From contig CAYXDO010000154.1 in NCBI GenBank assembly GCA_964463485.1, positions 1-27,121 of the forward strand: a DNA stretch of 27,121 nucleotides, read 5' to 3'. This DNA comes from CAYXDO01 sp964463485. Its GTDB lineage: Bacteria; Myxococcota; Kuafuiibacteriia; Kuafuiibacteriales; Kuafuiibacteriaceae. The notes under the pieces were generated by a model. The model was not told the origin of the DNA. It searched no databases and saw nothing but the letters and a program-made list of their open reading frames with translations. The position numbers and the translations under genes are program-made. Of this stretch, positions 16,793 to 24,125 are shown piece by piece. Numbering within the stretch: position 1 is the first letter of the stretch; each line of letters begins with the position of its first letter.

Positions 16793-18682
16793 TCAATGGT
16801 CCAGCGGTCCTAGCGGCATCTCGTTTCGCTTCGCTCTGGTGTTCACCAGCATCAGGCTCGCGTCGGCGAGGTCCTTGGTTTGACAGTTTCTGAAAACGAC
16901 CGTCGCAAAGCCGATGAACATGCCGGCAGTGATCGAATTCTTCTCCATCCACGTGAACTCACGCGAGGACTTCGATGCTTCACCTGCACGCTGCCATTCG
17001 ACGGCCGGAGCGATCGCGGAGCACACAGCCGCGCCCGACCTTCGGAGCTCGAATTCGAGCTTCACGGTGGGTTGCGACTCGGACCTTACGCCCACGAGCG
17101 CCATCACACTGCCGAAGCTGCCCCCGGCGCGAAGGAGGATTGGATCCGAACCGACCGATTTGATTTCGTTCACATCGGCTTCGTCCTTCTCCTTGGCCCG
17201 ATTGAGCAGCTGCGCCCAGGCGGTGCGGTCGAAGCTCGGCGCGAGGTCCGCTCCGATCGCTTCAGGAGCGTCGAAGAGAAAGTTGATCGGGAGAGCGAGC
17301 GAGAGCCCCGTCGCGTCGCGAACCGCCATCGAGACGACGCCAACGACTCTGCCGTCCTTGTCGATCAGGGGACCGCCGCTGTTGCCCGGGTGGATGCTCG
17401 CGTCGAACTGAATATACGGAATGCCGAGAATCACCCTCTCGCCGTAACTCACAATCCCCTTCGCCAGCGAGAACTCGAGTCCGCGGGGGCTTCCGACGGC
17501 CAGGACGTCGTCACCGTTGCGGAGCGTCGTTGCGTCTCCGAGCGGCAGCACCGTGGGCGCCGCCTTCGGAATCGTGATGAGCGCGAGATCGAGCCACTCG
17601 TCCTTGGCCTTCACCGAGCCGGTGATTTCTTCGCCGTTGGACAACACGACGGTCGGCGACTCGCTCAGCGGGCACACCACATGGGCATTCGTCACCAGGA
17701 GCTCTGGCCGAATGAAAAATCCCGCGCCCTCCTGAATCTTGCACCGAACCCGCGCCGAACCGTTGCGCGCGGCCTCGGAGAGCTCGCGGGCGGACTTCTC
17801 TTTGGAGGGAGCTTCCGGGAGCTCCGCCGGGTCGACCTTCTTCGGCGCTGCCGCGGTCGGTGACGAGACGATCAAGCTTGCGAGCGAACCTGGGAGGGGC
17901 GCAAACAAAGTGACGGCCAAGACCGTGGCCACGGCGACATAGAAGCTTCGCGGTGTGCTCGGCGCTTCGATGATGCTGGGGGCTACGAACCTGGGTGCGT
18001 CGTCATCGACCATTCGATAATACGGGTGCGACATCGATCCCAGAACAGGCTCGATTCGATCGGCCTCGCGCGCCGTGACTCCTGAAACGACTCGGGGCGG
18101 CGCTTCTTTCAGACCTCTTCGGATCTCGGAGTAATTGAGAGCTCCGCCCAAATCGGCGACCGCGCGGGCGAGTCGGTGCGCCTCGCGCTCGGTAGGAGTG
18201 CGATCGAGCCGGATCGTCAGGAGCGCGTTGGCACCGCAATGGGGACACTTCGCGTCGTCGATCGGCACGGGTCGGTGGCATCGCGCACAGCGAGGATGCG
18301 ATTCAGGACCGGGCGCGGGCCGCTCGGCGAGCTCGAGGGGCTCGACGCCCACCTGGCTCAGATCCGCCGGAAGCGCCAGGGGGAGAATTCCTTCCACATG
18401 GCCGAGCCGCACGACTTCCATCACGCGCGGATCGAGCGCTGGGGGCGCGGGGTTGCCGATCAGGAGTGTCGCGTCTTCATTCGGGTCGGCCTCGCCCGGA
18501 CCAGCACCGGCGTCGACCACCTCTCTCTGAATACCGAGGCCGCTCGGGATCCGGGGAGGCGCCTGGATTGGGCCGCTCCCGGAAATCAAGAGCGTGGGTT
18601 CATCGTCGGTCCGGCGCAAATCGAACCCCTTCGGCTCCACCGCCTCGACAGGCTTGCCATCGTCCGAATCCTCGCCAACCAC
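16793..18682 (-). CDS. Zinc-ribbon, membrane-spanning S1-type serine protease
   Basis: 629 aa from a GTG start. The acidic N-terminus holds two similar short motifs, DDEPTLLISG (26-35) and NEDATLLIGN (68-77), which may be phosphorylation or docking sites (inference). A zinc ribbon follows (CARC at 132-135, CPHC at 146-149), then a possible helical region (160-190) and one membrane helix (about 248-272). The trypsin/HtrA-like domain lies on the far side of the membrane with an intact triad: His334 (LVTNAHVV), Asp365 (WLDLALI), Ser435 (HPGNSGGP). There is no PDZ domain; the C-terminal 150 residues are unassigned. Layout suggests a cytoplasmic sensing part linked to a periplasmic protease. It lies 166 bases after the hydrogenase-like operon on the same strand, so it may have its own promoter or be read through. 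Confidence 0.83.
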   Translation of the reverse strand: MVGEDSDDGKPVEAVEPKGFDLRRTDDEPTLLISGSGPIQAPPRIPSGLGIQREVVDAGAGPGEADPNEDATLLIGNPAPPALDPRVMEVVRLGHVEGILPLALPADLSQVGVEPLELAERPAPGPESHPRCARCHRPVPIDDAKCPHCGANALLTIRLDRTPTEREAHRLARAVADLGGALNYSEIRRGLKEAPPRVVSGVTAREADRIEPVLGSMSHPYYRMVDDDAPRFVAPSIIEAPSTPRSFYVAVATVLAVTLFAPLPGSLASLIVSSPTAAAPKKVDPAELPEAPSKEKSARELSEAARNGSARVRCKIQEGAGFFIRPELLVTNAHVVCPLSESPTVVLSNGEEITGSVKAKDEWLDLALITIPKAAPTVLPLGDATTLRNGDDVLAVGSPRGLEFSLAKGIVSYGERVILGIPYIQFDASIHPGNSGGPLIDKDGRVVGVVSMAVRDATGLSLALPINFLFDAPEAIGADLAPSFDRTAWAQLLNRAKEKDEADVNEIKSVGSDPILLRAGGSFGSVMALVGVRSESQPTVKLEFELRRSGAAVCSAIAPAVEWQRAGEASKSSREFTWMEKNSITAGMFIGFATVVFRNCQTKDLADASLMLVNTRAKRNEMPLGPLDH

Positions 18683-18848
18683 AGAGCCACCCTACCCGAT
18701 TCCGTCCCGTCTGACCACAGCCGGCCCAAAGCCCCAAAGCCCTAAAAGCCCACAGCCAATGCGGCGCGACACGATTTTGACGCCCGGCAAACGAGCCGCT
18801 CGCCCGGAGCTCCTAGCTCGTAGAGTTACCGTCGACTCGATCTCGTGG

Positions 18849-19637
18849 TCACGAGCTCTCCGTGCGCAATCCGGGCCCTCGCCGACCCAAGAATCCAAGG
18901 AGCGCCTCCAGAATCGTGTACGGATGGGGTGGGCACCCTGGCACGAAGAGGTCGACAGGCAGAACGGAGGCCGCTCCGTCCAAACTCTCCGGGTGGCCCG
19001 CGAAGGGACCTCCGCCGATAGCGCAGGCTCCGACGGCAATCACCACCTTCGGCGACGGCACCGCCTCGTACGTCTTCATGAGTGCGACTTTCATGTTCTC
19101 GGTCACCGGCCCCGTGATGAGCAAGCCATCGGCGTGGCGCGGCGACGCCACGATTTGAATGCCGAAGCGACTCAAGTCGAACACTACGGTCCCGAGCACG
19201 TTCACGTCGGCCTCGCAGCCGTTACATCCGCCCGCGCTCACTTGGCGCAACTTCAAGGAGCGTCCGAGGAGCTTCCGGAGTTCCGCCGAAGCTGCGATCG
19301 CCTTGGGCTCGAGATCGCCCGGAGCGCTCAGCCGGAGCTCCTCGCGCGTTCGCGCGGCGAGTCGATATTCGTTCGTGAAAGTCACCGCACCAGAGGGACA
19401 GACCTCCGTGCAATCAGTGCAAAACAAACACGTCCCGAGGTCGAGGCCGAGCGCCCCGGACGACGCGGTGAGTGCGTCGGCCGGACAAGCCTCGACACAC
19501 GCGACGCAGCCCTCGACACACTTGCTCGGATCGAGCCTCGGACGGCCGCGGAACAGCGGCGGCAGCTCGGGAATGACTTTGGGAAAAGCTGCGGTTCGGT
19601 GGCCCTGCCTTTTCCGTTCGAGGAGTTCCTTCAGCAT
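18849..19637 (-). CDS. HyfH-HyfI-like fusion: 2x[4Fe-4S] ferredoxin plus NuoB-like small subunit
   Basis: 262 aa. The N-terminal half is a two-cluster ferredoxin (Cys40, 44, 47, 51 and Cys70, 73, 76, 80), like HyfH/NuoI. The C-terminal half is the NuoB/HyfI-like small subunit with all ligands of the proximal cluster: CNGC (138-141), GAC (Cys204) and PGCPPHP (Cys235). It should pass electrons within the peripheral arm to or from the HyfG-like subunit. In most relatives these are two separate proteins. The ATG at 19637 has GAAGG about 7 bases upstream, and the gap to the preceding gene is 22 bases. Last gene of the operon; no formate dehydrogenase or other electron-input gene follows. Confidence 0.88.
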   Translation of the reverse strand: MLKELLERKRQGHRTAAFPKVIPELPPLFRGRPRLDPSKCVEGCVACVEACPADALTASSGALGLDLGTCLFCTDCTEVCPSGAVTFTNEYRLAARTREELRLSAPGDLEPKAIAASAELRKLLGRSLKLRQVSAGGCNGCEADVNVLGTVVFDLSRFGIQIVASPRHADGLLITGPVTENMKVALMKTYEAVPSPKVVIAVGACAIGGGPFAGHPESLDGAASVLPVDLFVPGCPPHPYTILEALLGFLGRRGPGLRTESS

Positions 19638-19659
19638 GAGTTGCCTTCATCGAACACGA

Positions 19660-21138
19660 TCAAAGATCGTGACCACAGTAAGACAAGTCGAAGCTCTTGT
19701 TGCAGAGCGGGAAATCCGAGATTTGCTCGCCTCGCAACGCCATCGAGAGCCCCGTCCAGTTGTGGAAGGACGGATCGACGATCTTGTAAGTCGAAAATCG
19801 GCCGCTCTGGTCCGTGAGTGCGACATGTAAAATTTCCCCACGCCAGCCTTCCACGGCAGAGACCGCGATGCTCGAGGGCCGGATATCCGCCGTGTCGAGC
19901 TCCACTCGAGTCTCGCCGCTCGGGAGCTCCGCGAGCTGCTCCCGCACGAGCTGGACGGAGCGCTGAATTTCGAGCCACCTCACGTAGGCTCGAGCAAATA
20001 CGTCGCCGGTCGGCCAAGTGGCGATGGGCACCCGCACGAACCGATACATGCCAAAAGGGTGAGTGAGTCGAACGTCGCGCTTGAGCCCGGAAGCCCGAGC
20101 GGCGACGCCCACGAGGCCAAGCGACTTGGCGACCTCTTGCACCACACGCCCGGTGTCCTCGAACCGAGCCTGTACACTCGGCGTGTCCCACAAGAGGCCG
20201 ACCGCGCCGGCCACGTCGCGCCCGGCCGCCATCACGCGTTCATCGAGGACAGACACCGACGAAGGGTCGAGGTCGAAACCCACTCCGGCCGGTCGAATCA
20301 GCCCTCGGCCGAAGCGATTGCCGCAAAGCGCCGCGGACAAATTCAAGAACTCCCCCCGCAGGCGCCCGCAATACGCCGCCGTGGGCAGGAAGCCGACGTC
20401 GTTAGCCAACGCTCCAAGGCCTCCCGTATGATTTGCCAGCCGCTCGAGCTCGAGCCCAATGAGTCGTAGGCCGAGCGCTCGGGCCGGCGGTGTCACGCCA
20501 GTGAGCCCCTCGATGAGTTGGGAGTACGCCGTGGCGTGTCCGACGCTCGTATCACCGGCGAGCGTCTCCATGTGATGGAGCGTTCTCTTGTTCGGACCTC
20601 CGACGAGCGCTCGCTCCACGCCTCGGTGTTGGTATCCAAGTGAGATGTCGAGCTGAAAGACTCGCTCTCCGTGGCACTGGAATCGAAAGTGACCGGGCTC
20701 GATCACTCCCGCGTGCACTGGGCCCACCGCCACCTCGTGGACTTCCTCGCCGTCCGTTCGATGAAAGTCCGTCACCCCTACCTTCTCCCCAGCTCCCGGA
20801 AAACGCACCGGCCTGGGAAAAGGGTGACCGTCGAGCTCCAGACCCAAGCTCTCCGCGATCTCACGCTCGAAGAGGTGCGCTTCTGGACAATCGGAAGTCA
20901 CCGACGAAAGTCGCGTCGAAGTCAAGCGCGTCGAGCTGATCTCGAAGGTCGCGAGCATGTCCCTCGCCAGCACGGAGACCAGCTCAATCCCGTCCTCTGA
21001 TCGATACCCAAACAGCGCCGAGATCCGCCTTCCCGCCGCGGGGGCGGCCGCGAGCCTGGCCCGAAACTCATCGGGTTCGAGCCGTGGGAGGTCGAACACC
21101 GACCGACTCTCGCCGTTGGAGACTTCGAGCGCCTTCAC
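19660..21138 (-). CDS. HyfG/NuoCD-like large subunit without Ni-Fe ligands (Ehr-type)
   Basis: 492 aa. A NuoC-like N-terminal part (1-125) is fused to a NuoD/hydrogenase large-subunit-like part. The first Ni-Fe cysteine motif of group 4 hydrogenases (CGIC before a His) is replaced by METLAGDTSVGH (190-201), and the C-terminal DPCxxC by FDLSYCGHDL, the last residues of the protein. Cys479 and Cys488 are present but not in a CxxC arrangement. The protein therefore should not carry a Ni-Fe centre and is closer in character to quinone-site NuoD or Ehr proteins. It ends at the position where maturation proteases cleave hydrogenases. GTG start, GGAGG at 21146-21150, overlapping the stop of the HyfF-like gene by 4 bases. 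Electron acceptor unknown. Confidence 0.87.
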   Translation of the reverse strand: MKALEVSNGESRSVFDLPRLEPDEFRARLAAAPAAGRRISALFGYRSEDGIELVSVLARDMLATFEISSTRLTSTRLSSVTSDCPEAHLFEREIAESLGLELDGHPFPRPVRFPGAGEKVGVTDFHRTDGEEVHEVAVGPVHAGVIEPGHFRFQCHGERVFQLDISLGYQHRGVERALVGGPNKRTLHHMETLAGDTSVGHATAYSQLIEGLTGVTPPARALGLRLIGLELERLANHTGGLGALANDVGFLPTAAYCGRLRGEFLNLSAALCGNRFGRGLIRPAGVGFDLDPSSVSVLDERVMAAGRDVAGAVGLLWDTPSVQARFEDTGRVVQEVAKSLGLVGVAARASGLKRDVRLTHPFGMYRFVRVPIATWPTGDVFARAYVRWLEIQRSVQLVREQLAELPSGETRVELDTADIRPSSIAVSAVEGWRGEILHVALTDQSGRFSTYKIVDPSFHNWTGLSMALRGEQISDFPLCNKSFDLSYCGHDL

Positions 21139-22568
21139 TTCGCGACCTCCAGGAAGGCCGAGGCCTCGGCCATCAGCCTCGCCACCGGCGGAGGAACGTA
21201 CACACCCATCATGAATACGAGGACCAAGAAGACCAGCGGGGGTCCGACCGTCGCCAAGCTCTCTCGGTACTGACTTCGCGTGTCCTTGCGTGGTGGCTTT
21301 CCGAGGGCCATGGACAACACAGTCGCACCCATGCCCGCAAACACGAGACCCAACGCCGAAAGAAAAATCGCTCCACCGACGAAGTGACCGGTCGAAAACG
21401 CGGCCTTCACGATCATGAGCTCACTCATGAAGGGGCCAAAGGGGGGCGCGCCAGTGATCGCAAAAAAGCCCGCCAAGAGGAGCGGCCCGGTCCCCGGAAG
21501 CCGCCGGACCGCGCCCGCCACGTCATTCGTGAGCTTACTCCCGTAGGCACGATGTAAGTTGCCGGCCGCGAGGAAGAGGACACCCTTTCCCAACCCATTG
21601 TTGATCATGTGATACACCGCCGCCGAGGCTCCCAACCCACCGAGCCCGACGCCGAAGCTCAGGATCCCCATGTGCTCCACGCTCGAGTAGGCCAGCATTC
21701 TCTTGTAGTCCTGCTGCCGAATCACGAACGCAGCGGCCACACTCATCGACAACAAGCCCATGGCCACGAGCAATTTCCGGGTGAGCTCGATCTCGCCAGC
21801 AGCCTGACAGATTTGAACGAACCGAAGGACCGCGACGAAGGCACAGTTGGTCAAGCCACCCGCAAGGAGCGCCCCCGCAATCCCAGGCGCCTCCCCGTAG
21901 GCGTCCGGCTTCCAGGAGTGCATGGGCGCCAGACCCATCTTCGTTCCATACCCAACCAACAGCAGCACGAACCCAGATCGAAGCCAGGGCTTCGACAACC
22001 GAGGCGCCTCCCGCACGAGATCCTCGAACAACAAGGAAGAGCCGAGCCCAGACTGGAGCGCCGAGTATGCCAAGAAAAACGAACCCAAAAGGGCGATGGC
22101 GATTCCGACCGACCCCACCATGAGATACTTCCAGATCGCCTCGAGCGATCGAGCGTTGCGGTCGAAATACAGAAGCGGCGCGGCCGACAGCGTCGCCGCC
22201 TCGATCGTCACCCACATCAGACCGAGGTGATGGGACATCACCATCGCCGACATCGCGGCCAAGAATACGAGCAGCGCCCCCGTGAACACGCGGTTGGGCC
22301 GACTCCCACGCTCCTCCAGATATCGAGGCACGTAGAACGACGAAATCAGAAAGAGAGTGCTCAAGAAACTCAGGATCAGCCGACCAAGCGGATCGAGCAC
22401 CAGCCACCCCCCTAGCTGCGGCCCGGACCGAAGCGTGAGCGCGGCCAAAGTCAGTGCGGAGTGCGCCACGGCGCCCGCTGGCACCAACCAGGATCGGACC
22501 CGAGACCAAGGAGCGAGGAAGGCGAGCGCCGCGAACGCAAGCGGCGCCAACACGACGGCGATCAGCAC
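21135..22568 (-). CDS. HyfF-like proton/cation-translocating membrane subunit
   Basis: 477 aa, strongly hydrophobic with about 13-14 predicted membrane helices. It belongs to the antiporter-like NuoL/M/N family and is closest to the hydrogenase-4 F subunit. The discontinuous-helix region carries YGTKMGLAPMHSWKPDAYG (about 203-221), with the conserved Lys and His used in ion transfer. QDYKRMLAYSSVEHMG is the second family motif. It would form one ion channel of the membrane arm. GTG start with AAGGAG at 22576-22581, 4 bases after the HyfE-like stop; the 3' end overlaps the HyfG-like gene by GTGA. Confidence 0.9.
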   Translation of the reverse strand: MLIAVVLAPLAFAALAFLAPWSRVRSWLVPAGAVAHSALTLAALTLRSGPQLGGWLVLDPLGRLILSFLSTLFLISSFYVPRYLEERGSRPNRVFTGALLVFLAAMSAMVMSHHLGLMWVTIEAATLSAAPLLYFDRNARSLEAIWKYLMVGSVGIAIALLGSFFLAYSALQSGLGSSLLFEDLVREAPRLSKPWLRSGFVLLLVGYGTKMGLAPMHSWKPDAYGEAPGIAGALLAGGLTNCAFVAVLRFVQICQAAGEIELTRKLLVAMGLLSMSVAAAFVIRQQDYKRMLAYSSVEHMGILSFGVGLGGLGASAAVYHMINNGLGKGVLFLAAGNLHRAYGSKLTNDVAGAVRRLPGTGPLLLAGFFAITGAPPFGPFMSELMIVKAAFSTGHFVGGAIFLSALGLVFAGMGATVLSMALGKPPRKDTRSQYRESLATVGPPLVFLVLVFMMGVYVPPPVARLMAEASAFLEVAK

Positions 22569-22572
22569 GAGC

Positions 22573-23214
22573 TCACTCCTTCAACCGATCGAGCCGGTCG
22601 GTGTCGAGGGTCGCGAACTCCCGGCCGATGTGATTGATGATGATGCCCATGACAAACACGCCGACGAAGAGATCGAGCAGCACTCCCACCTCGACGAGGA
22701 AGGGCATCGCGCCGAGGAGCATCAAACCCATGATGAAAATGCCGTTTTCGAGGACGAGGTAGCCTACGACTTGTGTGATCGCCTTGCGACGCGTCGTGAG
22801 AATGAGAAATCCGGTGAGCAAGGTCGACAGGGAGGCCGGGAGCAGCAGGGACCCTTTGTGCTCTGGCGCGAGGGGCAGACTCAGGGAGAAGATCAGCGCG
22901 GCGCCGGTACCCACCGCGCCGAGCAAGAGAGAAGGGACCAATCCCACGAGTGGCTCGACCTCCCGGTGGATCGCCACGTCTCGAGTCGCCTTGTAGAGGA
23001 GCTTCGGAATCACGAAGCCCTTCACGAGCGCGGCGCTCGCGGCCACCGCGATCACCTCGATCGTCCAGTGCCCGTGTGCGAGAAGAGTCACACCTCCGAG
23101 CACGACACCCTGCAGCGCGCTCCCCCGAATGACCGCTCGCAGACGACTCGTACCCAGCATGAAAAAGTTCAGCAGCAGCACGAGGACGAGGAGCGGGTCG
23201 AACAGAGGCCTCAC
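22573..23214 (-). CDS. HyfE-like membrane subunit
   Basis: 213 aa with about seven predicted membrane helices, matching hydrogenase-4 component E, which contains a NuoK-like part. The GTG at 23214 is chosen over longer alternatives. It overlaps the stop of the HyfC-like gene as GTGA (23211-23214), has GGGAGG at 23220-23225, and gives the expected RPLFDPLLVLVLLLNFF first helix. The VVGYLVLENGIFIMGL segment carries the membrane glutamate typical of NuoK-like ion-conducting subunits. It sits between the two antiporter-like subunits and HyfC in the membrane arm. Confidence 0.88.
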   Translation of the reverse strand: MRPLFDPLLVLVLLLNFFMLGTSRLRAVIRGSALQGVVLGGVTLLAHGHWTIEVIAVAASAALVKGFVIPKLLYKATRDVAIHREVEPLVGLVPSLLLGAVGTGAALIFSLSLPLAPEHKGSLLLPASLSTLLTGFLILTTRRKAITQVVGYLVLENGIFIMGLMLLGAMPFLVEVGVLLDLFVGVFVMGIIINHIGREFATLDTDRLDRLKE

Positions 23215-24125
23215 GTCGTCCTCCCGAGCAGGACCACACCAAGCGCCGACAACAGACAAGCGCCCACGAGCGCGCGCGGCACGTTCACGAGCTTCAACCT
23301 CGCCATCGTCGACTCAACGACTCCGATCGCGACCGAGACGCCGAGTAGACTCAGCGCGGCCACGAGCAAATCGACGGAGGGATCTGAGAATGAAATCGGG
23401 CACAGCACCCTCGCTACAATCGAGCCCAGCACGAACAACTTCAGGGCCGACGCGTACTCGATCAACGCGAGCGCGGGGCCACCATGGTCGAGGACCATGA
23501 CCTCGTGAATCATCGTGAGCTCGAGGTGAGTATTGGGATCATCGAACGGAATGCGAGAGGTCTCCACCAGGAGCACGACCGTAAACGCCGCGGCCACCAA
23601 CACACACGTGACGCCGGCGTCCACCCACGTCGCCCGCAGGCTCGGTCCGAGCATGTCCGACAGCGCGAGCGACCCGGAGGCCCTCGCGAGCGCCAGCAGA
23701 CCCAAGATCAACGCGGGCTCCGCCAACGCGGAGTATGAAGCCTCTCGAGCTGCACCCATCCCCTCGAAGGCCGAGCCGGAGTCGAGCGCCGAAGCCATCG
23801 TCGCGAAACGTCCGAGCGCCAACAGATACACCACCAAGATGAAGTCACCCCGAAAGGACACGAGCGCAGGCTGACCCGCGTGCGGCACGAGCTGAGCCGC
23901 AAGCGCGAGCGTCACCACGCCCGCGACCGGGCCGGCGAAAAATACCCAGGTCGTGCTTCGGCTCCGCACCGTACCTTTGCGGAGCAGCTTCGCGAGGTCG
24001 AAGTACGGCTGGAGGATCGGAGCGCCGACGCGCCCGGCAAAGTATGCCTTGATCCGGGTGACTATCCCGAGCATCAACGGCGGAAACAGCGCCGCGAAGG
24101 TCAGGCTGAGTACGATCTCCAACAT
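23211..24125 (-). CDS. HyfC/NuoH-like membrane anchor subunit
   Basis: 304 aa, about eight membrane helices. This subunit joins the peripheral electron-transfer arm to the membrane arm, as HycD/HyfC/NuoH do. Motifs seen are RIKAYFAGRVGAPILQPYFD (about residues 21-40) and ETSRIPFDDPNTHLELTM with HEVMVLDHGGP, characteristic of the hydrogenase-4 branch. The ATG at 24125 is chosen; the frame is open to 24653, but that part only overlaps hyfB. Stop of the HyfB-like gene and this start share one base (TAATG), and GAGG lies 5 bases upstream. Confidence 0.9.
   Translation of the reverse strand: MLEIVLSLTFAALFPPLMLGIVTRIKAYFAGRVGAPILQPYFDLAKLLRKGTVRSRSTTWVFFAGPVAGVVTLALAAQLVPHAGQPALVSFRGDFILVVYLLALGRFATMASALDSGSAFEGMGAAREASYSALAEPALILGLLALARASGSLALSDMLGPSLRATWVDAGVTCVLVAAAFTVVLLVETSRIPFDDPNTHLELTMIHEVMVLDHGGPALALIEYASALKLFVLGSIVARVLCPISFSDPSVDLLVAALSLLGVSVAIGVVESTMARLKLVNVPRALVGACLLSALGVVLLGRTT

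Noticed and set aside
18815..18835. GAGCT-nnn-AGCTC palindrome as a terminator after the HyfI-like gene
   Set aside because: Only five base pairs and no T-run on the relevant strand.
19660..21138. Active [NiFe] hydrogenase large subunit
   Set aside because: Both Ni-Fe cysteine motifs are missing, so hydrogenase activity is not supported despite the Hyf-like gene order.
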